Shown one piece after another: positions 43,883 through 53,783 of a stretch of 64,000 nucleotides of DNA. Location: contig NZ_SRXV01000001.1 of NCBI RefSeq assembly GCF_004793635.1, positions 124,001 through 188,000 on the forward strand. Reading direction: 5' to 3'. Under the pieces are notes generated by a model, which was given only the letters and a program-made list of their open reading frames with translations, made no database searches and had not been told where the DNA came from. This DNA is from Marinicauda pacifica (GTDB lineage Bacteria > Pseudomonadota > Alphaproteobacteria > Caulobacterales > Maricaulaceae). Every line of letters starts with the position of its first letter. The first letter of the stretch is position 1. The translations under genes were made by a program, and so were the position numbers.

Positions 43883-44232
43883 CCCAAATGCCTCAACATC
43901 CCGCGACACGTTCGGACCTGCTTGTCACCATGGCGGATACCGTCCCGAACGGCGAAATCGTCGAGGTGCTCGGCATTGCGCGCGGCAGTGTGGTGCGGGC
44001 GCGCTTCTTCGGGCGCGACTTCATGGCCGGGCTCAGGAATCTGGTCGGCGGTGAAGTTAACGAGTACACGAAGCTGCTGGCCGAGGCGCGCGAACAGGCG
44101 CTGGGCCGGCTGGTCTCCCATGCCGAGCAGCTCGGGGCGGACGCGGTCGTGACCTTCCGCTTCTCCACCTCGACCGTCATGGAAGGCTCGGCGGAAATTC
44201 TGGCATATGGCACGGCGGTGAAACTGAAATGA
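43879..44232 (+). CDS. YbjQ/UPF0145 heavy-metal-binding-like protein
   Basis: The 117-residue protein shows 'MADTVPNGEIVEVLGIARGSVV', 'FMAGLRNLVGGEVNEYTKLLAEAREQA', and 'LGADAVVTFRFSTSTVMEGS', as in the YbjQ family. These form a pentameric beta structure of unknown role. Start at ATG 43879; both ends overlap neighbours by 4 bases (43879-43882 and 44229-44232), so it is translated with the upstream small membrane protein and with lepB. Confidence 0.88.
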   Translation: MTQMPQHPATRSDLLVTMADTVPNGEIVEVLGIARGSVVRARFFGRDFMAGLRNLVGGEVNEYTKLLAEAREQALGRLVSHAEQLGADAVVTFRFSTSTVMEGSAEILAYGTAVKLK

Positions 44233-45005
44233 GCGACGATAACAATTCCGCGGTCAGCAAGATGACCGGACTTGGCCGGCGCGCCGTGGCCGAGCTGGGC
44301 GAGACCGTCCGCTTCCTGGCCGGGGTCGCCGCCGTCTGGTTCGTGCTGGTCACGTTTGCTTTTGCCGCTTTCCACATTCCCTCTGAAAGCATGCAGCCCT
44401 CGCTTCAGGTCGGGGACCGGGTCCTGGTCTCCAAATGGGCCTATGGCTATTCGCGCCACTCGCTTCCGCTGGGCATGGGGTATTTGCTGCCTGAAAGCTG
44501 GAGCGGGCGAATTCTCGGCCGGCTTCCCGAGCGCGGAGACGTGGTCGTCATCCGCGATCCCGAGCAGGGCATCAATCTCATCAAGCGCGTGGTCGGCCTG
44601 CCGGGCGACACCGTGGAGGTGCGCGCCGGTCAACTCTACCTGAACGGCGACGCCGTACCGCGCGATCCGCTCGACGTGGTGCGCTACCGCGACCATGGCG
44701 GGGAGGTTGTCCAGGTCGCCCAGTATGACGAGACGCTGCCGGGTGGTCCGGTGCATGTCATCTACGAACGCGGCGACGATTACGGACTGGACAATGCCGG
44801 CCCGTTCCGGGTGCCCGCCGATCACGTCTTCCTGATGGGCGATAATCGCGACCGGTCCCAGGACAGCCGTGCGCGCTACGGCATCGGCTATGTGCATACC
44901 GACCAGCTGGTGGGCCGGGCAGAGACCGTGCTCTTCACCTTTGCCAGCTGCCGGCGCGAAGAAGGGCTGATCTGTCCGCCCTGGCGGGTCTGGCGCGGGC
45001 TCTGA
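44229..45005 (+). CDS. lepB: Signal peptidase I
   Basis: LepB cleaves signal peptides at the inner membrane. The 258-residue protein has an N-terminal membrane helix (about residues 28-50, 'FLAGVAAVWFVLVTFAFAAF'), the catalytic Ser in 'IPSESMQPSLQVGD', the catalytic Lys in 'NLIKRVVGLPGD' and box E 'VFLMGDNRDRSQDSR'. It is coupled to the YbjQ gene by a 4-base overlap. Confidence 0.96.
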   Translation: MSDDNNSAVSKMTGLGRRAVAELGETVRFLAGVAAVWFVLVTFAFAAFHIPSESMQPSLQVGDRVLVSKWAYGYSRHSLPLGMGYLLPESWSGRILGRLPERGDVVVIRDPEQGINLIKRVVGLPGDTVEVRAGQLYLNGDAVPRDPLDVVRYRDHGGEVVQVAQYDETLPGGPVHVIYERGDDYGLDNAGPFRVPADHVFLMGDNRDRSQDSRARYGIGYVHTDQLVGRAETVLFTFASCRREEGLICPPWRVWRGL

Positions 45006-45050
45006 TTGCGATCTACCTTGCCTCCCGACAGATAAAGGGAGAAGGCAGGC

Positions 45051-45923
45051 ATGTCGCTTAAAGGCAAGACGATCTTCATCACCGGCGCGAGCCGCGGGAT
45101 TGGCGAGGCGATTGCGCTTCGTTGCGCACGCGATGGCGCCAACATCGTCATCGCCGCCAAGACCGAGGAGCCTCACCCCAAGCTGCCCGGCACGATCCAT
45201 ACCGCTGCCGAGGCGGTGGAGAAGGCCGGCGGACGCGCGCTTCCCATCGTCTGCGACATCCGCGACGAAGAGAATGTCGAGCACGCGGTCAAGACCGCAG
45301 CCGAGCATTTCGGCGGGATCGATGCGGTCATCAACAACGCCTCGGCCATCTTTCCGCGCTCCACCGCCGAAACGCCCATCAAGCGCTGGGATCTGATGCA
45401 TCAGGTCAATGCGCGCGGGACCTTTCTGGTGACCCAGAAGTGCTTGCCCTGGCTGGAAAAATCGGAAAACCCGCACATTCTCGCCCTGTCTCCGCCGCTC
45501 GACATGAAACAGAAATGGTTCGCCCCGCACGTGGCCTATACGAGCGCGAAATTCGGGATGAGCCTGTGCATTCTCGGCTGGTCCGGCGAGTTCGCGGGAA
45601 AGATTGCCGCCAACGCCATCTGGCCGCGCACCGCGATCGCCACGGCGGCGGTCTCCAACGTGCTGGCCGGTGAGGAAGCCTTCAAGAATTGCCGCAAGCC
45701 GGAGATTTTGGCCGAGACCGCCTATCGCGTGCTGACCAAGCCGGCCGCGCAGTTCAGCGGGAATTTCCTGATCGACGACACCTTCCTGGCCAGCGAAGGC
45801 GTGACCGATTTCGACCAGTTTGCGGTCGAGCCGGGTCATGAGCTTCTGCCCGATTTCTTCGTGCCCGACGATGCGGTTGCGCCGGACGGGGTGAAGATCA
45901 TGGACATTTCACTGGCCGGCTGA
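45051..45923 (+). CDS. SDR family oxidoreductase, HSDL2-like
   Basis: The 290-residue protein is a classical SDR: 'IFITGASRGIGEAIALRCAR', the cofactor loop 'AAKTEEPHPKLPGTI', 'INNASAIFPRST', and the catalytic 'AYTSAKFGMSLCILGW'. The long loop after 'PHPKLPGTIHTAAE' and the C-terminal 'GNFLIDDTFLASEGVTDFDQF' match the hydroxysteroid dehydrogenase-like 2 (HSDL2) group. Substrate unknown, possibly lipid-related. AAGGGAGAAGG precedes ATG 45051. Confidence 0.88.
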   Translation: MSLKGKTIFITGASRGIGEAIALRCARDGANIVIAAKTEEPHPKLPGTIHTAAEAVEKAGGRALPIVCDIRDEENVEHAVKTAAEHFGGIDAVINNASAIFPRSTAETPIKRWDLMHQVNARGTFLVTQKCLPWLEKSENPHILALSPPLDMKQKWFAPHVAYTSAKFGMSLCILGWSGEFAGKIAANAIWPRTAIATAAVSNVLAGEEAFKNCRKPEILAETAYRVLTKPAAQFSGNFLIDDTFLASEGVTDFDQFAVEPGHELLPDFFVPDDAVAPDGVKIMDISLAG

Positions 45924-45970
45924 ACGCCGTCGCCGCCCGTCATATCTGCACCAACCCGATGAGTTGAGGC

Positions 45971-46888
45971 ATGAAGCTTCGCGTCTACACCACCGAGGCC
46001 GGCAAGGATCATGTGCCGCCGGCCGAGCATCCGGAATCGCCCGAGCGCCTGAAGGCGATCGAGCGCGCGCTGTCGCGTTTCGAGACTCTCGACAGGGTCA
46101 ATGCGCGTGCCGCCACGCGCGACGAGGTCGGGCGCGTTCATTCATCCCGTCATGTCGACTTCGTCTATTCCAAAAGCCCGTTCACCGACCTGGCCTCGCT
46201 CGACGCGGACACCTGGATGAGCCCGGGCTCTCTGGAGGCCGCCTTGCAGGCGTGTGGCGGTGCGATCCAGGCGGTCGACGATGTCATGGCGGGCGAAATC
46301 GAGGCAGGCTTTGTGGCGGCGCGTCCGCCCGGCCATCATGCCGAGCCGGACCGGTCGATGGGCTTCTGCCTGTTCAACCAGATTGCCGTGGCGGCCGCCC
46401 ATGCGATCCAGGCCCATGACTGCACGTCGGTGACCATCGTCGATTTCGACGTCCATCACGGCAACGGCACGCAGGCCTATGCCGAATCGGAGGGGCGGGT
46501 CTTCTTCGCCTCGATTCACCAGGACTGGCTCTATCCGGGCACCGGGTCGGCCGATGACAGCTCCGATCGTATCCTCAATCTGACGGTGGAACGCGGCGCC
46601 GGCTCGTCGATCTGGCGCGAGGCACTGGAAGAACACATCTTCCCCAGGCTCGCCGAAGCGCCGCCCGATATCCTTTTTGTTTCTGCCGGTTTCGACGGTC
46701 ATCGTGACGACCCGCTGGCCGGGCTGGAGCTGGACGAGGATGATTTTGAATGGATCGGCACGCGGCTGGCCGAACTGACCCGGGAAAGCGCGCACCCGCG
46801 GCTTGTATGTACGCTCGAGGGCGGATACGACATCAAGGCACTGGAATCGTCTCTGGAACGGTTCCTTCGCGCAGTCGCGGCGGCCTAG
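45971..46888 (+). CDS. Histone deacetylase-family (AcuC/APAH-like) amidohydrolase
   Basis: The 305-residue protein has the HDAC motifs 'ARPPGHHAEPDRSMGFCLFN' (tandem His), 'VTIVDFDVHHGNGTQ' (metal Asp and His), 'FASIHQDWLYPGTG' and 'VSAGFDGHRDDPL' (metal Asp). Bacterial members deacetylate acetylpolyamines or proteins such as acetyl-CoA synthetase. It lies between an SDR and a histidine phosphatase gene on the same strand. Confidence 0.9.
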   Translation: MKLRVYTTEAGKDHVPPAEHPESPERLKAIERALSRFETLDRVNARAATRDEVGRVHSSRHVDFVYSKSPFTDLASLDADTWMSPGSLEAALQACGGAIQAVDDVMAGEIEAGFVAARPPGHHAEPDRSMGFCLFNQIAVAAAHAIQAHDCTSVTIVDFDVHHGNGTQAYAESEGRVFFASIHQDWLYPGTGSADDSSDRILNLTVERGAGSSIWREALEEHIFPRLAEAPPDILFVSAGFDGHRDDPLAGLELDEDDFEWIGTRLAELTRESAHPRLVCTLEGGYDIKALESSLERFLRAVAAA

Positions 46889-46953
46889 GGGACAAAGAGG
46901 CCGGCGCTGTCTCTCCACACTTCGATATTGAAGCGGTAGCCCGCTGTTTGGAT

Positions 46954-47565
46954 ATGTCAGACACAGACCCTCAGACTGCGCCGGGCTATATTACGATTGC
47001 CCGTCATGGAGAGCCTGATGCCAACCGGCGCGAGCGGTTGGGATGGCAGGCGTACGAGAACTGGTGGGCCAACTATGACCTCGCCGGACTGAAGGGCGGC
47101 CAGACGCCCCCGGAATCGCTCGTGCAAGAGGTCGAGGGGGCGCGTCTTCTGTTCGCCTCCACGTTGCGCCGGGCGATCGAGACTGCCGAGGCGGCGAGCG
47201 GCGGGCGCGAATTCGACATCAACTCCATCTTCGTCGAGGCGCCGCTTCCCCCGCCGCGCATGCCGGGAAGTTTTCCGGCGCGGACCTGGGGCGTGTTCGC
47301 GCGCTGCAGCTGGTGGCTGGGACTGTCGCGCGGACGTGAAAGCCGGGTCCAGGCCGAACGCCGGGCCGAGCAGGCTGCCGATATCCTCATCGAGGCCGCG
47401 CAGACCGGACCGGTTGTGCTGTTCGCGCATGGCTGGTTCAACCGGATGCTGCGTCCGGCCCTGCGCCGGCGCGGCTGGCAATGTGTGCGTGACGGCGGCG
47501 ATCACTACTGGTCCTGGCGCCGGTACGAGTTGAAACACGCTCCGGCAACCGAGCGCGGCGCTTGA
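46954..47565 (+). CDS. Histidine phosphatase (phosphoglycerate-mutase-like) family protein
   Basis: The 203-residue protein carries '[18 protein letters not shown]' near residue 14, the RHG(x) motif with the phosphate-accepting His, and '[19 protein letters not shown]' for the second active-site His. '[16 protein letters not shown]' is the conserved mid-segment. Substrate unknown. ATG 46954 is the only start in front of the motif; a longer frame opens 204 bases upstream inside the HDAC gene and is not chosen. Transcribed with xseB downstream. Confidence 0.78.
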   Translation: MSDTDPQTAPGYITIARHGEPDANRRERLGWQAYENWWANYDLAGLKGGQTPPESLVQEVEGARLLFASTLRRAIETAEAASGGREFDINSIFVEAPLPPPRMPGSFPARTWGVFARCSWWLGLSRGRESRVQAERRAEQAADILIEAAQTGPVVLFAHGWFNRMLRPALRRRGWQCVRDGGDHYWSWRRYELKHAPATERGA

Positions 47566-47624
47566 TCGAACAGGTGATCGCGGCTTGTCTGGCGGCATCG
47601 GATACGGCGAAGGAAATGGGCACG

Positions 47625-47882
47625 ATGAGCGATACCCGGCCTGACGACATCAAGGCGATGAGCTTCGAGCGCGCGCTGGAGGAGCTGGAACAGATCGTCC
47701 AGCGCCTGGAAAGCGGCGAAGTCGAGCTTGAACAATCCATCGCCATCTACGAACGCGGCGCGGCGCTGCGCAAGCATTGCGAGACCCGTCTGAAAGATGC
47801 GGAACTGAAGGTGGAGAAGATCGTCTTCGGCCCGGACGGACGTCCGCAGGCCGAGCCGGCCGATCTCGACACGCCGGGATGA
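47625..47882 (+). CDS. xseB: Exodeoxyribonuclease VII small subunit
   Basis: The 85-residue protein contains '[20 protein letters not shown]' and '[20 protein letters not shown]', the whole XseB fold. It partners XseA (not in the window) to degrade single-stranded DNA. ATG 47625 follows AAGGA by 11 bases and is preferred over ATG 47616, which would be too close. Its TGA overlaps the csaA ATG by 4 bases. In alphaproteobacteria xseB-ispA-dxs are commonly adjacent. Confidence 0.94.
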   Translation: MSDTRPDDIKAMSFERALEELEQIVQRLESGEVELEQSIAIYERGAALRKHCETRLKDAELKVEKIVFGPDGRPQAEPADLDTPG

Positions 47883-48238
47883 GCGCGGACGAGCCACCCC
47901 TGCCGGAGATTTCTCCGGAGGTCTTCTTCCAGGCCGATATCCGTTTGGGAACCATTCGGCGCGCCGAACCCTTCCCCGAAGCGCGCAAGCCGGCCTACAA
48001 GCTGTTCATCGATTTCGGTCCGGCCATCGGCGAGAAGAAGAGTTCGGCCCAGATCACCGACGCCTACGCCCTCGAGGATCTGGCCGGCAAGCGCGTGCTG
48101 GCCGTGGTCAATTTTCCGCCGCGCCAGATTGGCCCGCTGCAATCGCAGGTGTTGGTTCTTGGTGTTCACGACCGGCAAGGCGCGATACGTCTGCTCGGTG
48201 CGGACGGAGATGCGCCCGACGGCGCGCGCGTGAGTTAG
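47879..48238 (+). CDS. csaA: CsaA-type tRNA-binding domain protein
   Basis: The 119-residue protein has the EMAP/MetRS C-terminal OB-fold pattern '[26 protein letters not shown]', 'SSAQITDAY' and '[20 protein letters not shown]'. CsaA proteins bind tRNA and have been reported as export-related chaperones in Bacillus. ATG 47879 overlaps the xseB stop (ATGA). It sits between xseB and ispA. Confidence 0.9.
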   Translation: MSADEPPLPEISPEVFFQADIRLGTIRRAEPFPEARKPAYKLFIDFGPAIGEKKSSAQITDAYALEDLAGKRVLAVVNFPPRQIGPLQSQVLVLGVHDRQGAIRLLGADGDAPDGARVS

Positions 48239-48267
48239 CTAGCTGCCGCAGGAGTAGACCGGGGCCG

Positions 48268-49158
48268 ATGACTGCCTTCGTCAAAGAGCTGGAAGAAGCT
48301 GCAGACCGCGTCACGGTGGCGCTGGATGCGCTGTTGCCGCGCGCGGACGGGCCGGAGGCGCGTCTGGCCTCGGCCATGCGCTATGCCGCGCTCGGTCCGG
48401 GCAAGCGCGTGCGTCCCTTCCTCGCGCTGCAGGCCGGCCGGCTGATCGGCGCCGATGAGCGCGGCCTCCTGCGCGTATCCTGCGCGATCGAGTGCATCCA
48501 CTCCTATTCGCTCATCCATGACGACCTGCCGTGCATGGACGACGACGATCTGCGCCGCGGGCGTCCAACGGTCCACATCGCCTATGACGAAGCCATTGCG
48601 GTTCTCGCCGGCGACGCGCTTCAGGCCGTCGCGTTCGAGATCCTCGCCGAGCCGGACACCCATGTGAACGGTCAGGTGCGCGCTCTTCTGGTCAGCGAGC
48701 TGGCCCGTGCCGCCGGGGCGCGCGGCATGGTCGGCGGCCAGGCGCTGGACATGGCGCTGAGCGAGGAGCGGACCGAGGATATCGGCCTCATCACCCGCAC
48801 CCAGCGCCTGAAAACCGGCGCGCTGATCGCCTACTCGGTCACCGCCCCGGCCATCATGACCGATGCGGGCAAGGAGGCGCGCGTGGCGCTGGACGGCTTT
48901 GCGCACGACCTCGGGTTGATCTACCAGATCGTGGACGACATTCTCGACGCGGAAGGCTCGACCGACGAGCTTGGAAAGACCGCTGGCAAGGATGCGCGTC
49001 AGGGAAAGGCCACATTCGTGTCCATCCTCGGGATCGAGGGCGCACGTGATCGCGCCACCCGTCTGGCCCGGCAGGCCAAGGAGCATCTCGCCATGTTCGG
49101 TGACGATGCCCATATGCTAAGCAGTGCGGTCGATTACGTACTTGATCGGCGCGCCTGA
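48268..49158 (+). CDS. ispA: Farnesyl diphosphate synthase-type (E)-polyprenyl synthase
   Basis: The 296-residue protein has the two Asp-rich motifs: '[19 protein letters not shown]' (FARM, DDxxD with insertion) and '[19 protein letters not shown]' (SARM). This is the IspA/geranylgeranyl-type enzyme in isoprenoid chain elongation. It feeds the pathway whose first enzyme Dxs is encoded 30 bases downstream. Confidence 0.95.
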   Translation: MTAFVKELEEAADRVTVALDALLPRADGPEARLASAMRYAALGPGKRVRPFLALQAGRLIGADERGLLRVSCAIECIHSYSLIHDDLPCMDDDDLRRGRPTVHIAYDEAIAVLAGDALQAVAFEILAEPDTHVNGQVRALLVSELARAAGARGMVGGQALDMALSEERTEDIGLITRTQRLKTGALIAYSVTAPAIMTDAGKEARVALDGFAHDLGLIYQIVDDILDAEGSTDELGKTAGKDARQGKATFVSILGIEGARDRATRLARQAKEHLAMFGDDAHMLSSAVDYVLDRRA

Positions 49159-49188
49159 CCCTCTACCCGCCGTCCGCCAGGAGACGAT

Positions 49189-51090
49189 ATGCCCGACACT
49201 CCCCTTCTCGATCGTGTGAATGCGCCGGCCGATCTCAAGCATCTCGACGTCGAGGCGCTCAAGGCGCTGGCCGGCGAGGTGCGCGACGAGATGATCGACG
49301 CGGTGTCCGTGACCGGCGGCCATCTCGGAGCCGGGCTCGGCGTGGTCGAGCTGACCGTGGCGCTGCACCATGTGTTCGAGACGCCGGAGGACATCCTGGT
49401 CTGGGATGTCGGCCATCAATGCTATCCCCACAAGATCCTGACCGGGCGGCGCGACCGCATCCGCACCCTGCGTCAGGGCGGCGGCCTGTCGGGCTTCACC
49501 AAGCGCTCGGAAAGCGAATACGACCCGTTCGGCGCGGCCCATGCCGCGACCTCGATCTCGGCCGCGCTCGGTTTCGCCGTGGCGCGCGATCTCCAGGACA
49601 AGGACCACAAGGTGGTCGCCGTGATCGGCGATGGCTCGATGAGTGCGGGCATGGCCTACGAGGCCATGAACAATGCCGGCGATCTGAAGAAGAATCTCGT
49701 CGTCATCCTCAACGATAACGACATGTCCATTGCCCCGCCGGTCGGTGCGATGAGCCATTACTTTGCCCGCCAGGTCAGCTCCAAGAGCTATCGTGACGTG
49801 CGCAAGCTCGGCAAGGGCGTGGCCAAGGCGCTCGGCGTCGAGGGCGCGGCACGCAAGGCCGAAGAATACCTGCGCGGCATGGCGATGGGCGGCACGCTCT
49901 TCGAGGAGATGGGCTTTCGCTATATCGGCCCGATCAACGGCCATGACATGGATGCGCTGGTCGCCGTGCTGAACAATGTGCGCGAGGCCGAAGGCCCGAT
50001 CCTCATCCATTGCGTCACGCAGAAGGGCAAGGGCTACGCCCCGGCGGAGGCAGCCGCCGACAAGTATCACGGCGTCTCCAAGTTCAACGTCGTCACCGGC
50101 GAGCAGGCCAAGAAGAAACCCAATGCGCCCAGCTACACTTCTGTCTTCGCCGACGCGCTGATCGCCGAGGCCGAGGCCGACCCGTCCATCGTGGCGATCA
50201 CGGCTGCCATGCCGGGCGGCACGGGCGTCGACAAGTTTTCCGAGCGTTTCCCGGACCGCGCCTTCGATGTCGGCATTGCCGAACAGCACGCGGTGACGTT
50301 CGCTGCAGGTCTCGCTGCCGCCGGGATGAAGCCCTATGCGGCGCTCTATTCCACCTTCCTGCAGCGCGGCTACGACCAGGTGGTCCACGATGTCGCGATC
50401 CAGTCGCTCCCGGTCCGCTTCGCGATCGACCGGGCCGGGCTGGTCGGCGCGGACGGCCAGACCCATGCCGGCAGCTTCGATATCGGCTATCTCGGCGCCC
50501 TGCCGGGCATGGTCGTGATGGCGGCCAGTGACGAGGCGGAGCTGGTGCGCATGGTCAAGACCTCGACCCTGATCGAGGACGGGCCGAGCGCTTTCCGCTA
50601 TCCGCGCGGGGAGGGCATCGGCATCGACATTCCCTCAAATCCCGAGCCGCTGGAAATCGGCAAGGGCCGCATCGTGCGCGAGGGCAGCTCGGTGGCCATT
50701 CTCTCGCTCGGCGGGCGGCTGCAGGAAAGCCTGGCCGCGGCGGACTCCCTGTCCGCCTTCGGCCTGTCGGCGACCGTGGCCGATGCGCGCTTTGCCAAGC
50801 CGCTGGACGAGGATCTGATCCTGCGCCTGGCGCGCGAGCACGAAGTGCTCATCACGATCGAGGAGGGCGCACGCGGCGGCTTCGGCGCCTTCGTCCTGCA
50901 CATGCTGGCGGAGAAGGGCGCGCTCGATGCCGGCCTGAAAATCCGCACGCTCACCCTGCCGGACGTCTTCCAGGACCACGACACGCCAGACAAGATGTAT
51001 GATGCGGCGGGCCTGACGGCGAAACATATCGTCGCCCGCGTCCTCGAAACGCTGGGCCGCGCCGACGACGCGGCGGCTGCACTCGCTTAG
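49189..51090 (+). CDS. dxs: 1-deoxy-D-xylulose-5-phosphate synthase
   Basis: Dxs makes DXP from pyruvate and glyceraldehyde 3-phosphate in the MEP pathway. The 633-residue protein has the TPP motif '[20 protein letters not shown]', '[17 protein letters not shown]' and, in the second half, '[20 protein letters not shown]' with the catalytic Glu context. Length and order fit the family. It is followed by the terminator at 51154-51185, not by tlyA as often seen in relatives. Confidence 0.96.
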   Translation: MPDTPLLDRVNAPADLKHLDVEALKALAGEVRDEMIDAVSVTGGHLGAGLGVVELTVALHHVFETPEDILVWDVGHQCYPHKILTGRRDRIRTLRQGGGLSGFTKRSESEYDPFGAAHAATSISAALGFAVARDLQDKDHKVVAVIGDGSMSAGMAYEAMNNAGDLKKNLVVILNDNDMSIAPPVGAMSHYFARQVSSKSYRDVRKLGKGVAKALGVEGAARKAEEYLRGMAMGGTLFEEMGFRYIGPINGHDMDALVAVLNNVREAEGPILIHCVTQKGKGYAPAEAAADKYHGVSKFNVVTGEQAKKKPNAPSYTSVFADALIAEAEADPSIVAITAAMPGGTGVDKFSERFPDRAFDVGIAEQHAVTFAAGLAAAGMKPYAALYSTFLQRGYDQVVHDVAIQSLPVRFAIDRAGLVGADGQTHAGSFDIGYLGALPGMVVMAASDEAELVRMVKTSTLIEDGPSAFRYPRGEGIGIDIPSNPEPLEIGKGRIVREGSSVAILSLGGRLQESLAAADSLSAFGLSATVADARFAKPLDEDLILRLAREHEVLITIEEGARGGFGAFVLHMLAEKGALDAGLKIRTLTLPDVFQDHDTPDKMYDAAGLTAKHIVARVLETLGRADDAAAALA

Positions 51091-51153
51091 GGCCGGCTCC
51101 GGCCTGGGGCGGTCCGGACCGCAAGTCCCGCTCAAGCCTCTATCCCGGACGCA

Positions 51154-51185
51154 AAAAACCCCGGACCTTTCGGTCCGGGGTTTTT
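51154..51185. terminator. Bidirectional rho-independent terminator (dxs / cold-shock gene)
   Basis: AAAAACCCCGGACC (51154-51167), loop TTTC, GGTCCGGGGTTTTT (51172-51185), a perfect stem with A5/T5 that ends both convergent genes. Confidence 0.95.
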
Positions 51186-51229
51186 CTATGCCGCGCGGTT
51201 TAACCCGCGTGACTGGATCTGGTGCTGGC

Positions 51230-51439
51230 CTAAGCCGGCTGCAGGTCCGTCGCGGAATATTTGCCGCTCTTGGCGTCGCGGGTTTCCTCGAAGGAAACGC
51301 GCTGACCTTCCGTGAGCGAGCTCATGCCCGCGCGCTCGACCGCAGTCGCATGCACGAAGACGTCCTTGGAGCTGTCATCCGGTTGGATGAAGCCATAACC
51401 TTTGGTGGTGTTGAACCACTTAACAGTTCCCGTAGCCAT
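51230..51439 (-). CDS. CspA-family cold-shock protein
   Basis: The 69-residue protein has RNP1 '[10 protein letters not shown]' and RNP2 'DVFVHATAV', plus '[13 protein letters not shown]', the full cold-shock domain. It binds single-stranded nucleic acid and may act as an RNA chaperone. The 5' region up to 51600 could hold a long leader with a 'CCCTTTCGAGGG' stem; the ATG at 51439 is preceded by AAGGA 12 bases away. Confidence 0.95.
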   Translation of the reverse strand: MATGTVKWFNTTKGYGFIQPDDSSKDVFVHATAVERAGMSSLTEGQRVSFEETRDAKSGKYSATDLQPA

Positions 51440-51523
51440 ATGGGAGATAGTCCTTGTAGACAGGAGTAAACGAACCCTCGAAAGGGCTTGGGTGGTATCA
51501 AATAAAGGAGGGGTAAGGGATTG

Positions 51524-51536
51524 GCGCGTGACGCGC
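51524..51536. promoter_or_regulatory. Perfect palindrome GCGCGT-G-ACGCGC
   Basis: A 13-base palindrome lies between the S41 peptidase stop (51601) and the cold-shock start (51439), both minus strand. It could be a weak S41 terminator or an operator for the cold-shock gene; there is no T-run. Confidence 0.35.
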
Positions 51537-51600
51537 GGAGCCGTTAGTCCAGCCAGAATTGATATTGGCACCATACACGATTTCGGCGCGGATGCAATGG

Positions 51601-53073
51601 TTATTGCGCGGGGGCGCGCGATGCCAGTGTGCGCAGCGCCCGGGCATGGCCCTCCACCGGCGCGTCCTGCGGATAGACCTCGACCTCAAGCTGCGGCGGG
51701 AGTCCGGTTTCTTCAAACACGCTCCCGTCCGGCGCCGCAAAGACCTCGCTCGACAATTCCAGATACCAGCCATTGGGCAGCGGCTTGGCCAGCGGGGTGG
51801 AGAAGCTGCCCCGCGTCGTCGTGCCGGCATGGGTGACATTGGGCAGCTGGCGCAGCGCCAGCGTGGCGATCTCGCCGCCGGACACCGTGACGTCGCTGGT
51901 CAGCACGGTTACCGGGCCAGTATAGCGCACGCCGCCTGCCGGTTCGATCTGGTAGACATGCTCGGGCGTCCCGTCCGCGTCGGTATCCATGGTGTAGGCG
52001 GTGAAGGGCCGGGCGGCAAAGCGCGACGCGATGGCGCGCGCGACCTTGTCGTATCCGCCGCGATTGTTGGACAGGTCGAGAATGACCCGGTCCATGTCCT
52101 GAAACGCGCTCAGCGCCTCGTCGAAGACAAGGTCGAATTCGGCCAGCTCTGCCGCGCCCCATTCGGCCGAGCCCGGTTGCACATCGCTCTCGGTAAATCC
52201 ACCCATGGTGAAGACCAGGATATAGCCGGTGCGCCCGTCCAGGCTGCCCCACAGGATGCGATCGTTGGCTGTGAACACCGATCCTTCGTCCAGCACCTCG
52301 GTCTGGAGCTGGTCGATCAGGCCGACCAGCCAGGCCATCTCGCCCAGGCTTTCGCGCACGAAGGGCAGGGTCTCGCCCTGGCCGTCCTGGATGCGGAAGG
52401 GCTCGCCGTCCGCCGTGCCGATCAGCTTGGTATGGGAATCGGACAGCCCGGCCATCATGGACGCGAGGACATCGCGCAGCGCGGCCTCGCCCATGCCGTC
52501 GCGGACCTGGCCGCGCGCCGCATCCACGCGCGCCTCCCAGTCGATCCCGCGTTCGTCAAAGAAGGCGTAATGGCGCGCCATCGCGCCGGCGAAGACGGCG
52601 AACACGCCGGTTTCGGTATTCAGATCCTGCGCCCCGCAGCGTTCGGGCAGGCGCGCCACGCGCTCGAACCGGGTCGACTGATCGCCGGGCAGATACTGGA
52701 AACCGGCCACATCCCCCTCCGCCGAGGGCAGGATCAACGTGTATTCGACCTGGCCCATCAGCGGGGTGTCCGGGCCCGCAGGCGGCGCGGTGTAGCAGCC
52801 AGCCGGCGTATCCTGCCAGCGCGTGATCCCGTCCTCCTCGATCTGCAGGAACCAGCCCTGGGCCTCGGCATGCCACACGCCGCGCGCCTCCGGCGCCAGC
52901 GCGCCGTCTGCATGGATCGGCCGGGCCAGTTGCAGGGCGGCTTGGCTCGGGTCGTCCGGGGTGGCCGTTCTCGTATCGGCGCAGGCATTCAGCGCGACGC
53001 CAAGGCAGGCCATCGAGCCAACAGGGACGGCACGGGCAAGACGGGCAACGGGGGCAAGACGGGATAGCGGCAT
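51601..53073 (-). CDS. S41-family C-terminal processing-type peptidase lipoprotein
   Basis: The 490-residue protein has a lipoprotein signal (lipobox 'ALNACADT') and an S41 catalytic region: '[20 protein letters not shown]' and the nucleophile '[16 protein letters not shown]' (Ser in SGGE), then '[20 protein letters not shown]', more like the IRBP/S41B than the CtpA subgroup. No PDZ domain is obvious. GGAG is 10 bases before ATG 53073. Just upstream sits one of two TetR-type operators (53086-53112), so expression is probably repressed by the adjacent TetR. Confidence 0.85.
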   Translation of the reverse strand: MPLSRLAPVARLARAVPVGSMACLGVALNACADTRTATPDDPSQAALQLARPIHADGALAPEARGVWHAEAQGWFLQIEEDGITRWQDTPAGCYTAPPAGPDTPLMGQVEYTLILPSAEGDVAGFQYLPGDQSTRFERVARLPERCGAQDLNTETGVFAVFAGAMARHYAFFDERGIDWEARVDAARGQVRDGMGEAALRDVLASMMAGLSDSHTKLIGTADGEPFRIQDGQGETLPFVRESLGEMAWLVGLIDQLQTEVLDEGSVFTANDRILWGSLDGRTGYILVFTMGGFTESDVQPGSAEWGAAELAEFDLVFDEALSAFQDMDRVILDLSNNRGGYDKVARAIASRFAARPFTAYTMDTDADGTPEHVYQIEPAGGVRYTGPVTVLTSDVTVSGGEIATLALRQLPNVTHAGTTTRGSFSTPLAKPLPNGWYLELSSEVFAAPDGSVFEETGLPPQLEVEVYPQDAPVEGHARALRTLASRAPAQ

Positions 53074-53085
53074 GTCTCGGTTTCT

Positions 53086-53112
53086 CCAAAAGTGACTGCG
53101 GTCACCTTTTGG
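53086..53112 (-). promoter_or_regulatory. Operator candidate upstream of the S41 gene
   Basis: GTGACTGCGGTCAC (53092-53105) is centred in a longer inverted repeat CCAAAAGTGAC-TGCG-GTCACCTTTTGG (53086-53112, one extra base). Its core TGACTGCGGTCA recurs exactly at 53771-53782 before tetR. It is 13 bases from the S41 start codon. Confidence 0.7.
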
Positions 53113-53154
53113 CTGCACACGCGCCCGCGATCAAGTGACAAATTGGCAAACCGG

Positions 53155-53748
53155 CTATCGGCCCACCTCGATCGCCTGCACGAACTGGGCGATGCGCTCG
53201 CTCAGATGCGTGCCCATGTCGGGGGCGGGCGCTTCATGGATCATCCATTCGCGCACCGCGCCGGTGGTCAGGGTCAGGCCCAGCGCGGCCAGCGCGCCCG
53301 GATCGTGCGCGGCAGAAATCTCGCCCGCCTCGCGGGCCTGCTCGAACACGCCGCGTAGATAGTCGCGCATGCGCAGATCGCCGTCGCGCTCCACACGCTG
53401 GAGCGCCGGTGTGCGAGCCGCCTCGCGAGTCTTCGAGGCGAACATCTCCGGGTACATCCGGGTCAGGTCGACCAGTGCGATCCCGGGCGCAAACACGCGG
53501 TCGAACAAGGAGGCCTCCGTGCCGGGCAGGCCGGACAGCGCCTCGCTCACCAGGCGCTCATACCAGGCGGCGAGCACATCGGCCTTGGACGGGAAATGAT
53601 TGAAGAACGTCCCCTTGGCGACCCCGGCCTCGGCCACGATCCGGTCGACGCTGACCGCGTCATAACCCTCTGCCTCGAACAGCGCGATGGCCGTGTCGAA
53701 AAGGCGCTGGCGCACCAGCTGCTTCTTGTGTTCGCGCCGTCCGGTCAT
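53155..53748 (-). CDS. TetR-family transcription regulator
   Basis: The 197-residue protein has an N-terminal HTH ('RLFDTAIALFEAEGYDAVSVDRI', 'AEAGVAKGTFFNHFPSKADVL', the AcrR/TetR consensus) and a C-terminal ligand region. ATG 53748 follows the operator at 53770. It likely represses itself and the downstream S41 gene through the shared TGACTGCGGTCA element. The ligand is unknown. Confidence 0.92.
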   Translation of the reverse strand: MTGRREHKKQLVRQRLFDTAIALFEAEGYDAVSVDRIVAEAGVAKGTFFNHFPSKADVLAAWYERLVSEALSGLPGTEASLFDRVFAPGIALVDLTRMYPEMFASKTREAARTPALQRVERDGDLRMRDYLRGVFEQAREAGEISAAHDPGALAALGLTLTTGAVREWMIHEAPAPDMGTHLSERIAQFVQAIEVGR

Positions 53749-53769
53749 GACCCCTGTATCGCGCAGAAA

Positions 53770-53783
53770 ATGACTGCGGTCAT
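53770..53783 (-). promoter_or_regulatory. Operator candidate upstream of tetR
   Basis: ATGACTGCGGTCAT (53770-53783) shares the 12-base core with the site at 53092-53105. It is 21 bases before the tetR start codon and 59 bases before tlyA. Confidence 0.7.

Noticed and set aside
43893..45839. Minus-strand open frame over ybjQ, lepB and the SDR gene
   Set aside because: Overlaps three well-supported plus-strand genes and carries no domain.
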